A stretch of DNA of 64,000 nucleotides. Source: Bacillus cereus (GTDB taxonomy: Bacteria; Bacillota; Bacilli; Bacillales; Bacillaceae_G). The stretch is taken from contig NZ_CP089518.1 of assembly GCF_025917685.1 (NCBI RefSeq), positions 4,853,501 to 4,917,500 on the forward strand, in the 5' to 3' direction. Made by a program: the position numbers and the translations under genes. The notes below the pieces were generated by a model. It did no database searches. It saw only the letters and a list, made by a program, of their open reading frames with translations, and was not told where the DNA came from. Shown here piece after piece: positions 1-7,840 of the stretch; position 1 is the stretch's first letter; every line of letters starts with the position of its first letter.

Positions 1-166
1 GAACTTCACTTCGCAATACTCGTTCTGTCATACCGAGACTTGCTGATAAGTTCCTTCTTCCAATCGGCTGCATGAGCCTAATGTATTGAAGAACTTGCAT
101 TCTCGTTTGCATAACAGGTAGCAGATCAGGTAATAATTTTTTTGTGTTCTGAATCCATGAGCGCAT
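1..166 (-). CDS. cggR: Central glycolytic genes regulator CggR, N-terminal part (gene runs off the window)
   Basis: Only the first 55 codons are present; the gene continues beyond base 1. The translation starts MRSWIQNTKKLLPDLLPVM and runs into a helix-turn-helix stretch (GRRNLSASLGMTERVLRSEV), the SorC/CggR-type DNA-binding domain. CggR represses the gapA-pgk-tpi-pgm-eno operon and is relieved by fructose-1,6-bisphosphate (established for B. subtilis). The start at 166 is set by a strong GAGGAG ribosome site a few bases upstream. A CggR-like operator lies just upstream at 206-240, and rpoN lies further upstream, the usual cereus-group order. gapA would be expected just outside the window. 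Confidence 0.9.
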   Translation of the reverse strand, partial: MRSWIQNTKKLLPDLLPVMQTRMQVLQYIRLMQPIGRRNLSASLGMTERVLRSEV

Positions 167-205
167 ATCTTTTCTCCTCACTACATTGGTTCATTTTCCC
201 TTGTG

Positions 206-240
206 GTCACTTTGTGTCCCGTAGTGACATTTTATGTCCC
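206..240 (-). promoter_or_regulatory. CggR operator (tandem direct repeat)
   Basis: Read on the minus strand the site is GGGAC-N6-TGTC followed 20 bp later by GGGAC-N6-TGAC. This is the two-repeat layout described for the B. subtilis cggR-gapA operator. It ends about 40 bp upstream of the cggR start, so it fits autoregulation of cggR and downstream glycolytic genes. The match is by eye. Confidence 0.8.
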
Positions 241-301
241 ACATAGGTTAAAAAAATAATCCCTGCTACGTGTATTATTGTAACAGGAGATAGAAACTTA
301 T

Positions 302-547
302 TCAACTCTTAACTGCATTCTTTATATAGTTTATTATGACACCTTTGTGAATGTTACCATATTCCACCTGTTTCCCGCCTATTTCTACAACCGGAATCAT
401 TAAATGATATTTCTCCAAAAGGTCATTATCTTCATATATATCTATTTCCTCGATTTGAAAAGAATATTCACATTGTACTTCCTGTAAAACTTGTTTCGCC
501 TGCACGCAAAGACCACAATCTTTTTTTGTATATAGTACAACTTTCAT
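302..547 (-). CDS. Glutaredoxin-like thioredoxin-fold protein
   Basis: An 81-residue protein with the redox motif C11-G-L-C14 right after the first beta strand, and an IPV segment later that fits the cis-proline position. This is the glutaredoxin / YruB-like thioredoxin fold, probably a small cytosolic thiol-disulfide reductase; its substrate cannot be told from sequence. The ATG at 547 has an AGGTG ribosome site 6 bases upstream. An in-frame GTG at 556 is possible but has poorer spacing. The gene follows rpoN by about 10 bases, so it is probably co-transcribed and may be translationally coupled. It ends before the cggR operator region. Confidence 0.8.
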   Translation of the reverse strand: MKVVLYTKKDCGLCVQAKQVLQEVQCEYSFQIEEIDIYEDNDLLEKYHLMIPVVEIGGKQVEYGNIHKGVIINYIKNAVKS

Positions 548-556
548 CTTCTTCAC

Positions 557-1864
557 CTATCCAATTGTTTTTCTTAGAGACGAAGCTGGAATATGCATCT
601 GTTCTCTATATTTAGCAACTGTTCTTCGAGAAATAACGATTTCATGCTCTTCTTCTAATAATTTTGAAATCTTTTGATCTGAAAGTGGCTTCTTCTTATT
701 CTCCGCTTCAACAAGTGTTTGAATAAATTGTTTTACACGCTTTGTAGAAACTGCTTCATCTTCAGTAGTCGACACGGCATTGCTAAAAAACGATTTCATC
801 TCAAACAAACCGTGTGGTGTTTGCACATATTTATTTCGCGTTGCACGACTAATTGTAGATTCATGCACACTTAGCTCTTCCGCCACCTCTTTTAAAGCAA
901 GCGGCTTTAAATACGCTGGACCTTCCCAGAAGAAATCACGTTGTTTTTCCATAATAATGGTCATCACTTGCAGAAGCGTTTGTTTTCTCTGTTTCAAACT
1001 GCGCATAATCCACTGCACATGCTGATACTTTTCTGATACGTAAGATGCTACTTCACTCTCACTATTATTAAGAAGCGCACTATACTCAGAATGAATTTCA
1101 ATTCTTGGCATATTTCTCTCATTCATCTGTAAAACAAGACGATCACCATCTTTTTTCACTGCCATATCAGGCACAATATAAAGTGGTTTATCAGAAGAAA
1201 ACGCAAGACCTGGCTTTGGCTGCAATGATGTTATACAATTTACCGCATCCTGCAATTCTTCATTGCTACACTTCAACACTTGAACAAGCTTTCGCCAATC
1301 TTTCTTCACGAAATAAGCGAAATGATCTTCTATAACCTCTTCTGCCAATCCATTCCGTCTTTGTAAGCGCTTCAATTGCAAAGTTAGACATTCCTGAATA
1401 TTACGCGCTCCTACCCCTGCTGGCTCAAGTGATTGGACAAGCTCTACAGAACGGTCGACTACATAAATCGGTGCGGAAAGAAGATTTGCTAACTCTTCAT
1501 TCGTTTCTTGTAAATACCCATTTCCATCCATGTTCATAATAATGAAAGAAGCTACTTTTCGCTCTTCTTCCTCTATTTTATAATACTGTATTTGATTTAA
1601 TAAATGTTGCTGAATCGTTGTAGAATCCACACTGTAGATTTCCATCTGATTCTCGACTTGTTTGCTGGTACTTTTACTTGTGTTAGAGCTCTTTTTCTTC
1701 TCCCTCTCAAAACCACCTAACTCAATAAGGGGATTCTCTAACGATTGCTCATACAAAAACTCCGATAATTCTTGTACATTATACTGGAGCATTGTAATCG
1801 CTTGCCTTAACTCTTGTGTCATTGCCAAACGTAAGCTTTGTTCTTGTAAAAGACTTGCCTTCAA
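557..1864 (-). CDS. rpoN: RNA polymerase sigma-54 factor (SigL)
   Basis: A 435-residue sigma-54, close to the usual length of B. subtilis SigL. The N-terminal activator-interaction region is Gln/Leu rich (SLLQEQSLRLAMTQELRQAI). A core-binding central part, an HTH and a C-terminal RpoN box (SRRTVAKYRE) follow. Sigma-54 directs transcription from -24/-12 promoters and needs an AAA+ activator; a LevR-type activator lies at the other end of this window. The start is a TTG at 1864, chosen because GGGGGAG lies 6 bases upstream and because the protein then begins at the conserved KASLLQEQ. An upstream in-frame ATG at 1933 adds 23 residues not typical of the family and lacks a ribosome site. Confidence 0.95.
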   Translation of the reverse strand: MKASLLQEQSLRLAMTQELRQAITMLQYNVQELSEFLYEQSLENPLIELGGFEREKKKSSNTSKSTSKQVENQMEIYSVDSTTIQQHLLNQIQYYKIEEEERKVASFIIMNMDGNGYLQETNEELANLLSAPIYVVDRSVELVQSLEPAGVGARNIQECLTLQLKRLQRRNGLAEEVIEDHFAYFVKKDWRKLVQVLKCSNEELQDAVNCITSLQPKPGLAFSSDKPLYIVPDMAVKKDGDRLVLQMNERNMPRIEIHSEYSALLNNSESEVASYVSEKYQHVQWIMRSLKQRKQTLLQVMTIIMEKQRDFFWEGPAYLKPLALKEVAEELSVHESTISRATRNKYVQTPHGLFEMKSFFSNAVSTTEDEAVSTKRVKQFIQTLVEAENKKKPLSDQKISKLLEEEHEIVISRRTVAKYREQMHIPASSLRKTIG

Positions 1865-2080
1865 ACTAATCTCCCCCTTGTTTCTATTGTACAATAAGTT
1901 TGGTAAAAGGAGAATGCTATCACAGACACCCATTCCAAAATATTATTAATTTATATGTATTAATGAGATTTACAACTTACAACCGAAATTTGAATAATAT
2001 TGAAAGAAAATAATAACGCACAAAAATTATTACCACATACTAATAGTAAATCTTATAACCAGATATAACAAGAGAGAAAT

Positions 2081-2122
2081 AAAAAAAGGTCCTAACTTAC
2101 AAATGTAAGTTAGGACCTTTTT
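2081..2122 (-). terminator. Rho-independent terminator of the tRNA-Arg transcript
   Basis: A 14-bp perfect stem (AGGTCCTAACTTAC with its complement), a 4-base loop and a T run on the minus strand immediately after the tRNA. An A run on the other flank could let it work in both directions. Confidence 0.9.
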
Positions 2123-2123
2123 A

Positions 2124-2199
2124 CGCGCCCAGAGGGATTCGAACCCCCGGCAGACGTGGTACCGGAAACCACCGCTCTATCCGACTGAGCTATGGGCGC
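2124..2199 (-). tRNA. tRNA-Arg (anticodon CCG)
   Basis: The minus strand folds as a full cloverleaf. The acceptor stem is GCGCCCA/TGGGCGC with a G discriminator base. The D arm has GCTC/GAGC. The anticodon stem is GTGGT/ACCAC with loop TTCCGGT, so the anticodon is CCG at 2163-2165. The T arm has loop TTCGAAT. The 3' CCA is not encoded. It reads CGG codons. It stands alone with its own terminator. Confidence 0.95.
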
Positions 2200-2306
2200 A
2201 TGATTATAAAATATACTTCATTTTCTCTCCATAATAATAGCAATAAAAACCATTTAAATCAATAAAAACTCTTTGATAGCACATTGTATATACGCTATTT
2301 TCCGCA

Positions 2307-2345
2307 TAAAAATGCCCCCTAACTTCTACATTTAGGAGGCATTTC
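2307..2345 (-). terminator. Terminator after the YxeA-like gene
   Basis: Minus strand: AAATGCCTCCTAAATG, a short loop, then a matching arm ending GGGGGCATTT and a T run. It lies just past the stop codon at 2355. Confidence 0.8.
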
Positions 2346-2354
2346 TTAACGGTT

Positions 2355-2708
2355 TTATTTATCTAGTTTCTCTTTAATCTCTTTTGGAATTTCATCCGGC
2401 TGTACTTCTTGGTATGTTTCAATATATTCACCTTTCGTTTTAACCTTAACATACGCTCCCTCTCTAAGCCCACGAGGCGCATAAAACTTAACGTCTCTTC
2501 CTTCACCTGAAGCATAATAACCAGTAAGTTTATAGTCTCCAGCTACCTCTCCAACTGTAGATAGTCGGCCAGATTCTTTCGCTTTTACATATACAAAGTC
2601 TTCTTTCACAAGCGGATTATATCTATCAGTCACCTCATTATGAGAAAAGCTTGCCACACCAATAACTAATATAAAAAGTCCAATTAAACCTAATAATAAT
2701 TTATTCAT
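2355..2708 (-). CDS. YxeA family (DUF1093) secreted protein
   Basis: A 117-residue protein with an N-terminal hydrophobic segment (about residues 3-20) that is a signal peptide or anchor, then a small beta-rich domain containing TDRYNPLV, VYVKA and ASGEGRDVKFYAP, typical of YxeA/DUF1093 (OB-like fold). The family's role is unknown. The ATG at 2708 has GGAGAG 5 bases upstream. An upstream in-frame TTG (2723) lies before that ribosome site and is unlikely. It is monocistronic with its own terminator. Confidence 0.75.
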   Translation of the reverse strand: MNKLLLGLIGLFILVIGVASFSHNEVTDRYNPLVKEDFVYVKAKESGRLSTVGEVAGDYKLTGYYASGEGRDVKFYAPRGLREGAYVKVKTKGEYIETYQEVQPDEIPKEIKEKLDK

Positions 2709-2913
2709 TTTTCTCTCCTTCAAATGTCCTTTTAACTTGCTTTACTTTCTTTATTCTAGGAGAAAAAGTTTTTTTCCACTATCGCTTTCCCTTACATGTT
2801 CATTACAAAATTGTAATCTAAACATGTAGCACACCTAAATTTTCCAATCATAAATTCACCCCAACTCACAAATTATAATCTTTGAATTGATATTCCAAAG
2901 GGGGCTTCATTCA

Positions 2914-3120
2914 ATGACTGTAATTACAAAACTAAAGCAAACTGTTTCTGGATTAAAAAGTGCACAAGCTAGCTTAGAGGGATTCGCTCTTGATACGGAT
3001 AACCAACAAGCTAAGCAACTTTTCCAAACAGCTGCGCAACAAACACAAACAATTATCGATTCTTTAAACCCACGTGTTGAAGAAGTCCAGCAAGAAGAAC
3101 CACAATACACACAGCAATAA
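2914..3120 (+). CDS. DUF1657 protein, first gene of the spoVA2-type operon
   Basis: A 68-residue protein (MTVITKLKQTVSGLKSAQAS...) of the DUF1657 family, predicted helical and soluble. The start at 2914 follows AAAGGGGG by 9 bases; an upstream in-frame start at 2887 has no ribosome site. It ends in EEPQYTQQ, and the second DUF1657 gene of this operon (5597-5803) shares the EEPQY ending. In spore-forming bacilli such genes head spoVA2 operons next to a YhcN/YlaJ lipoprotein and SpoVAC-AD-AE. Its function is not known; a spore location is inferred from context. Confidence 0.8.
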   Translation: MTVITKLKQTVSGLKSAQASLEGFALDTDNQQAKQLFQTAAQQTQTIIDSLNPRVEEVQQEEPQYTQQ

Positions 3121-3155
3121 CCGAAAGTACCATTTCATCTAATGGTACACAATTT

Positions 3156-3190
3156 GAGAAAAAGGATGATATGCAATCATCCTTTTTCTC
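3156..3190 (+). terminator. Hairpin terminator or attenuator inside the spoVA2-type operon
   Basis: GAGAAAAAGGATGAT, loop ATGC, then the complementary arm ending in TTTTTCTC: a near-perfect long stem with a T-rich 3' side. A second hairpin (GTACCATT/AATGGTAC) lies at 3126-3148. The pair separates the first DUF1657 gene from the other six and could give the first gene a higher transcript level by partial termination. Confidence 0.65.
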
Positions 3191-3227
3191 TCACATTACA
3201 TAATGCAATAGAAATGGAATGATTATA

Positions 3228-3716
3228 ATGCGAAAACTCGGAATCATAACCGCGTTATTTATGCTCCTATTCGGTTCACTTACCGGATGTGATAATAGCC
3301 CGTTAGATAAAAAGGTAAAGAAAGAAGAAGCAAAACGAACGAAAGAAGAAAAGGGCCCAAAGTTAACAAAAATGAGTACAGAATCCTTTAATCAATCTAT
3401 ATCGCAAGAAGCTAAGAAAAAAGCTCTCGCTATGGATGGAATTATAGAAGCTACCGCAGTTAATACAAATTTAGATCTTTACATAGCTATCAAACCTGAA
3501 CATCACGAAAGGTTTGGTTTAAAACCGTTACGAAGTAAATTAAAAAAGAAGCTAAGTGATGAAAATCCTACTTTCGATATTCGTGTAAGTACAGACAAAA
3601 AGATTTTTATGCTCATAGAAGAACTTGAAAACAAAATCAAGAAAAAGAAAGTAAGCAAGGATGGCATCAAAAAACAATTGAAACTCATCCAATCAGAAAT
3701 GGGATCTAATATTTAA
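3228..3716 (+). CDS. YhcN/YlaJ family sporulation lipoprotein
   Basis: A 162-residue lipoprotein: N-terminal hydrophobic segment ending in the lipobox LTGC (Cys about residue 21), a lysine/glutamate-rich linker, then a compact domain with the YhcN-like pattern (KKALAMDGIIEATAVNTN, DLYIAIKP) as in spore membrane lipoproteins YhcN and YlaJ. The ATG at 3228 has a weak GGA at 9 bases; an ATG at 3219 is also possible. It is second in the spoVA2-type operon, as in the spoVA2mob operons linked to spore heat resistance. Probable location: spore inner membrane. Confidence 0.8.
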   Translation: MRKLGIITALFMLLFGSLTGCDNSPLDKKVKKEEAKRTKEEKGPKLTKMSTESFNQSISQEAKKKALAMDGIIEATAVNTNLDLYIAIKPEHHERFGLKPLRSKLKKKLSDENPTFDIRVSTDKKIFMLIEELENKIKKKKVSKDGIKKQLKLIQSEMGSNI

Positions 3717-3744
3717 GCTTTCTAAAAGAGAAGGAAGGATTCAA

Positions 3745-4221
3745 ATGTCTAGTAAAGATAAAAATTTAACACCTGTACAACAAGAATATAAAAAATTTGA
3801 ACAACAGCGCGAACCGAAGCGACCCGTTTTAAAAAATTGTATAAAAGCTTTTTTCGTCGGGGGATTAATTTGTTTAATAGGCCAACTGATTTCCACCTTT
3901 TATATTACTTATTTCGATTTCACTGAAAGATCTGCTGGAAATCCTACCGTTGCAACTCTTATTTTTATCTCCATGCTACTGACGGGATTTGGCGTCTACG
4001 ATCGCCTTGGGCAATTCGCTGGTGCTGGTACTGCGGTGCCCGTTACTGGATTTGGTAACTCTGTTATTGCCGCATGTATTGAACACCGTACAGAAGGATT
4101 CGTTCTCGGCGTTGGTGGTAACATGTTTAAACTAGCAGGATCGGTCATCTTATTTGGCGTATTTTCCGCTTTCGTCATCGCACTTATTAAAACGATTCTC
4201 TTTCAATGGGGAGGGCTGTAA
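3745..4221 (+). CDS. spoVAC: Stage V sporulation protein AC (spoVA2 copy)
   Basis: A 158-residue integral membrane protein with an N-terminal charged tail (about 1-30) and several hydrophobic segments. The characteristic stretch DRLGQFAGAGTAVPVTGFGN identifies SpoVAC. SpoVAC is a mechanosensitive channel component of the spore inner-membrane SpoVA complex that moves Ca-dipicolinate (known in B. subtilis). AGGAAGGA precedes the ATG. The stop codon touches the ATG of spoVAD. Sequence and neighbours place it with the second, spoVA2-type operon rather than the classic spoVAA-AF operon. Confidence 0.93.
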   Translation: MSSKDKNLTPVQQEYKKFEQQREPKRPVLKNCIKAFFVGGLICLIGQLISTFYITYFDFTERSAGNPTVATLIFISMLLTGFGVYDRLGQFAGAGTAVPVTGFGNSVIAACIEHRTEGFVLGVGGNMFKLAGSVILFGVFSAFVIALIKTILFQWGGL

Positions 4222-5238
4222 ATGTTACAAGGACACCGAACATGGGTATTCGAAAACAAACCAGTTATCATCTCAACAGGTGTAGTCGGCGGCCCATTTG
4301 AAGCAAATGGAAAAATCCCTGAAGATTTCGATACCCTGCATGAAGATTTATGGCTCGGACAAGACTCCTATGAAAAAGCACATAAAATTTTGTTTGAAGA
4401 GGCTTGTAGCCGCGCTACAGAAAAAGCCAAACTTAGGAAAGATGATATTCAATTTGTCCTCGCTGGAGACTTAATTAATCAAATAACTCCAACAAGCTTT
4501 GCATGCCGCACACTTGGCACACCTTATCTCGGATTATTTGGTGCTTGTTCTACTTCTATGGAAGGTTTAGCGCTCGGTGCAAGTATTGTAAATGCAAAAG
4601 GCGCAAAATATTTATTAACTGGAGCTTCAAGCCATAACGCTGCCGTGGAAAAACAATTTCGTTATCCAACTGAATACGGGGGACAAAAACCTCCTACCGC
4701 CCAGTGGACAGTGACTGGAGCAGGAGCCGCTATTTTGAGCGATACTGGACATGGCCCAAGGGTTACATCTGCAACGATTGGGCGAGTTGTTGATATGGGA
4801 TTAACTGATCCATTTAATATGGGAGGCGCAATGGCTCCAGCTGCTGTCGATACAATTGAAGCTCATTTAAGAGAAAGAAATCTCGATGCATCTCACTACG
4901 ATTTAATCGTAACAGGCGACCTCGGACATGTTGGACGCGAAATTGCTTATGACTTACTACATAAACATGGGACAAAAGTAAAGAGCGAGCAATTTCAAGA
5001 TTGCGGAATCATCATTTATAGAGAAGGTCAACCTGTAATAGCCGGCGGAAGTGGCCCAGGCTGTTCAGCAACAGTCGTGTACGGACATTTATTAAATAGA
5101 ATGAAAAAAGGAGAATTCAAAAAGATACTAGTTGTTGCGACAGGTGCTTTACTATCTCCCCTTACATTCCAACAAGAAGAAACAATTCCATGTATCGCTC
5201 ATGCTGTATCGATCGAATTTGGAGGTGCAACACAATGA
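4222..5238 (+). CDS. spoVAD: Stage V sporulation protein AD (spoVA2 copy)
   Basis: A 338-residue protein with a thiolase-like fold. The conserved [13 protein letters not shown] segment has Cys109 at the thiolase cysteine position, with TGDLGHVG and GGSGPGCSA later. SpoVAD binds dipicolinic acid and is the soluble, peripheral part of the DPA channel (known). The ATG follows the spoVAC stop with no gap; its ribosome site GGGGAGGG lies inside spoVAC. It overlaps spoVAE by ATGA. Length matches the family. Confidence 0.94.
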   Translation: MLQGHRTWVFENKPVIISTGVVGGPFEANGKIPEDFDTLHEDLWLGQDSYEKAHKILFEEACSRATEKAKLRKDDIQFVLAGDLINQITPTSFACRTLGTPYLGLFGACSTSMEGLALGASIVNAKGAKYLLTGASSHNAAVEKQFRYPTEYGGQKPPTAQWTVTGAGAAILSDTGHGPRVTSATIGRVVDMGLTDPFNMGGAMAPAAVDTIEAHLRERNLDASHYDLIVTGDLGHVGREIAYDLLHKHGTKVKSEQFQDCGIIIYREGQPVIAGGSGPGCSATVVYGHLLNRMKKGEFKKILVVATGALLSPLTFQQEETIPCIAHAVSIEFGGATQ

Positions 5239-5585
5239 TTTTTTTCTGGGCTTTCGTCATTGGCGGACTCATATGTGTAATCGGACAACTTATGTTTGAT
5301 GTCGGCAAGCTAACACCAGCTCATACAATGGCAACACTCGTTGTTGCCGGAGCTATATTAGATGGATTCAATTTGTATGAACCATTAATTGATTTCGCTG
5401 GAGCTGGGGCAACAGTACCCATTACAAGTTTCGGTAACGCCCTCGTTCACGGCGCTATGGAAGAAGCTGCAAAACACGGAATTGTTGGCGTTATTACCGG
5501 TATGTTTAAAGTAACAAGTGCTGGTGTTTCTGCTGCTATCATTTTCGGATTCATCGGAGCATTACTATTTAAACCGAAAGGATAA
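5235..5585 (+). CDS. spoVAE: Stage V sporulation protein AE (AEb-type, spoVA2 copy)
   Basis: A 116-residue membrane protein with at least three hydrophobic helices and the [20 protein letters not shown] stretch that it shares with SpoVAC, the hallmark of the AEb part of SpoVAE. The start at 5235 overlaps the spoVAD stop (ATGA) and has GGAGGTG upstream. A longer in-frame reading from 5190 lies inside spoVAD and is not needed. It is expected in the spore inner membrane as part of the DPA channel. Confidence 0.92.
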   Translation: MIFFWAFVIGGLICVIGQLMFDVGKLTPAHTMATLVVAGAILDGFNLYEPLIDFAGAGATVPITSFGNALVHGAMEEAAKHGIVGVITGMFKVTSAGVSAAIIFGFIGALLFKPKG

Positions 5586-5596
5586 GAGGTGTCTGC

Positions 5597-5803
5597 ATGA
5601 CTGTTATCGCTAGCGTAAAAACTTGCCTTGCCAGTGTAAGAGGGGCTCAAGCAAGTTTAAGCTCCCTTTCATTAAATTCACAAGACGAAGAATCAAAACG
5701 CGTATTTCATGAATGTATGTTAGAAATGGACAGCGTCATCGCTGATTTACAGGATAGAGTTTCAGTATTAGAACGTGAAGAACCTCAATATAAAGGGTTT
5801 TAA
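5597..5803 (+). CDS. DUF1657 protein, sixth gene of the spoVA2-type operon
   Basis: A 68-residue paralogue of the protein at 2914-3120, with the same N-terminal pattern (T-V-I-x-x-x-K ... A-Q-A-S-L) and the C-terminal REEPQYKGF. It has an AGAGGTG ribosome site. It lies between spoVAE and yetF, where DUF1657 genes are found in spoVA2mob operons. A partnership with the neighbouring DUF421 protein is suggested by their constant association but is an inference. Confidence 0.8.
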   Translation: MTVIASVKTCLASVRGAQASLSSLSLNSQDEESKRVFHECMLEMDSVIADLQDRVSVLEREEPQYKGF

Positions 5804-5822
5804 GTAAACTGGAGGAATGACT

Positions 5823-6692
5823 ATGTCTCACCTGCCCGAATGGACACTCGTTATTCTCCGCTCTGTATTCATATTAATCATTTTATTCGCTATTACGAAA
5901 TGGTTAGGGAAAAGACAAATCTCTCAGCTCTCCTTTTTTGAATACATAGCCGGAATGACAATCGGTGACATCGCTGCCCAAGTATCTACAGGGCTCGATT
6001 CAAAATTTTTCCACGGCGTCTTTGCGATACTCATTTTCGCTGTGGTTCCTTTTTTCACAGGAATCCTCTCCTTAAAGAACAAAACAGCCCGGGATTTTTT
6101 TGAAGGGAAATCTACCGTATTAATAAAAGATGGAAAGATACTCGAAGATAACTTAAAGAAAGAAAAATATACAAGTGACGAATTATTAGAACTTCTCCGC
6201 GGAAAAGATGCGTTCAGCGTAGCTGATGTTGAATTTGCAGTATTAGAACCGAGCGGAGAATTAAATGTATTACTGAAGAAAGATCGCCAACCACTTACAG
6301 CAAAAGATATCGGTTTAAAAGTGCCGAACGAAAAAGAACCACAAACTGTTATTATGGATGGCAATGTCTTAGATGAACCTCTATCCTCTAGTGGACATAA
6401 CCGCGCTTGGTTACATGCTGAACTAGAAAAACTCGGTGTTGTTATTGAAAATGTCTTTCTCGGTCAAGTTGATTCATACGGACAACTTACTATCGACATT
6501 TATAATGACAAACTCCAAATGCCTTCTCCTCAAAATAAACCTTTGTTATTGGCATCTTTAAAAAAATGTCATGCTGATCTTGAACTATTTTCTTTGGAAA
6601 CAAAATCGAAATCAGCAAGTGACATGTATAGTAAAAACGCGAAACAAGTCGAAACAATTTTAAATAAAGTAACCTATCTTTTAAAAGAATAA
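5823..6692 (+). CDS. yetF: YetF-like DUF421 membrane protein (2Duf type)
   Basis: A 289-residue protein with hydrophobic segments in the first ~85 residues (including a GKRQISQLSFFEYIAGMTIG segment typical of DUF421), then a cytosolic YetF domain with EFAVLEPSGELNVLLKK and the repeated half near GQVDSYGQLTIDIYND. The start at 5823 has GGAGG at 7 bases; the ATG at 5817 is too close to that site. In B. subtilis strains carrying spoVA2mob, a YetF-like protein (2Duf) raises spore heat resistance and stiffens the inner membrane (published). This chromosomal copy is the natural counterpart and closes the operon. Confidence 0.85.
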   Translation: MSHLPEWTLVILRSVFILIILFAITKWLGKRQISQLSFFEYIAGMTIGDIAAQVSTGLDSKFFHGVFAILIFAVVPFFTGILSLKNKTARDFFEGKSTVLIKDGKILEDNLKKEKYTSDELLELLRGKDAFSVADVEFAVLEPSGELNVLLKKDRQPLTAKDIGLKVPNEKEPQTVIMDGNVLDEPLSSSGHNRAWLHAELEKLGVVIENVFLGQVDSYGQLTIDIYNDKLQMPSPQNKPLLLASLKKCHADLELFSLETKSKSASDMYSKNAKQVETILNKVTYLLKE

Positions 6693-6697
6693 ATACC

Positions 6698-6731
6698 GAA
6701 AGAACGCTTCAGTAAAAAGGCGTTCTTTTAC
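6698..6731 (+). terminator. Terminator of the spoVA2-type operon
   Basis: AAAGAACGC, a 12-base loop, GCGTTCTTT, then T-rich sequence just after yetF. Confidence 0.75.
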
Positions 6732-6867
6732 CTTTTCTACACCTTTAATCACGTTTAAATTTATGTAAATCGGTTATGATGTTGAAGATACATAAGCAGG
6801 GAATTCCAAAAACATAGCGAATAAATCATGATACAACTACATATTTTTTTGATTTAAAGTGGTTTCG

Positions 6868-6897
6868 TTTGACCTTTATTGACCATAATTGTATTAT
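6868..6897 (+). promoter_or_regulatory. clpP promoter with overlapping CtsR box
   Basis: On the minus strand 6868-6884 reads GGTCAAT-AAA-GGTCAAA, the tandem heptad bound by the heat-shock repressor CtsR. It overlaps the -35 box TTGACC (6869-6874) of a promoter whose -10 TATTAT (6892-6897) is 17 bp away. Repression by CtsR and heat induction are known for clpP in low-GC Gram-positives. Confidence 0.9.
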
Positions 6898-6931
6898 AAA
6901 CTAAGAAAGCTTTCAAAGGAGGAAATAACAG

Positions 6932-7513
6932 ATGAATTTAATTCCTACAGTAATTGAACAAACAAATCGTGGAGAACGCGCTTACGATATTTACTCTCGA
7001 CTATTAAAAGACCGCATCATTATGCTTGGTAGCGCAATTGATGACAACGTAGCAAACTCAATCGTTTCCCAGCTTTTATTCTTGGAATCTCAAGATCCAG
7101 AAAAAGATATTCACATCTACATCAACAGCCCTGGTGGTTCTATCACAGCAGGTATGGCAATTTACGATACAATGCAGTTTATTAAACCACAAGTATCAAC
7201 AATCTGTATCGGTATGGCTGCATCTATGGGTGCATTCTTACTTGCAGCAGGTGAAAAAGGAAAACGTTATGCACTTCCAAACAGTGAAGTAATGATTCAC
7301 CAACCACTTGGTGGTGCACAAGGTCAAGCGACTGAAATCGAAATCGCTGCAAAACGCATCCTATTCTTACGTGAAAAATTAAACCAAATTCTTGCTGACC
7401 GTACAGGTCAACCACTTGAAGTTCTACAACGCGACACAGACCGCGACAACTTCATGACAGCAGAAAGAGCTCTAGAATACGGCTTAATCGATAAGATCTT
7501 TACAAATCGTTAA
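6932..7513 (+). CDS. clpP: ATP-dependent Clp protease proteolytic subunit ClpP
   Basis: A 193-residue serine peptidase with the catalytic triad in place: Ser98 in GMAASMGAF, His123 in MIHQPLGG, Asp172 in the DTDRDNFM segment. It forms the tetradecameric chamber that works with ClpX/ClpC/ClpE ATPases. An AAGGAGG ribosome site precedes the ATG. The gene is monocistronic under a CtsR-box promoter and is followed by repeat DNA. Confidence 0.97.
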   Translation: MNLIPTVIEQTNRGERAYDIYSRLLKDRIIMLGSAIDDNVANSIVSQLLFLESQDPEKDIHIYINSPGGSITAGMAIYDTMQFIKPQVSTICIGMAASMGAFLLAAGEKGKRYALPNSEVMIHQPLGGAQGQATEIEIAAKRILFLREKLNQILADRTGQPLEVLQRDTDRDNFMTAERALEYGLIDKIFTNR

Positions 7514-7520
7514 TAGATTT

Positions 7521-7799
7521 AAAGCGGAAGCGGCTCGTTCAGCTCTGACTGGCTAAGGTTCTTTCGCATAAAAGGCGCTTTTTGCCTTCTTATGCGGAAG
7601 GTTCTTAGACACGAAGAGCTAGCCGCTGAAGCTAGATACACTAAAAGCGGAAGCGGCTCGTTCAGAATCGCAGGGCGATGGAGCCCCTGATTCCGAGGCG
7701 CTTTTTGCCTCGAATAAAGGGGCGAAACGACCGGAGATTCTAGCTGCTGAAGCTAGATATACTAAAAGCGGAAGCGCCCTATTACAGGGCGCTTTTTTA
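7521..7799. repeat. Tandem hairpin-forming intergenic repeats (two full copies, one short)
   Basis: Two ~122-bp units begin AAAGCGGAAGCGGCTCGTTCAG (split as AAAGCGGAAGCG + GCTCGTTCAG) at 7521 and 7644 and end GCTGAAGCTAGATA. A third start at 7765 is cut short. The ends of each unit are mutually complementary (AGCGGCT/AGCCGCT), and each holds an inner hairpin with GGCGCTTTTTGCC or AGGCGCTTTTTGCCT at its apex. The middle parts differ between copies while stem pairing is kept. This looks like a cereus-group bcr-type repeat; the exact family was not checked. Confidence 0.75.
7774..7797 (+). terminator. Strong hairpin terminator closing the repeat block
   Basis: GCGCCCT, loop ATTAC, AGGGCGC and a run of six T on the plus strand. 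It is the short third repeat copy and can end clpP transcription. Confidence 0.75.
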
Positions 7800-7840
7800 T
7801 CATGTACTCCCGCGCACATACCCCGTCTAGTATTTACCGA

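Noticed and set aside
2820..2900. SigG or SigF promoter for the spoVA2-type operon
   Set aside because: I expected one but found no convincing -35/-10 pair upstream of 2914, so none is reported.
7619..7819. 66-codon open frame on the minus strand
   Set aside because: It lies inside the hairpin repeats downstream of clpP and has no family features.
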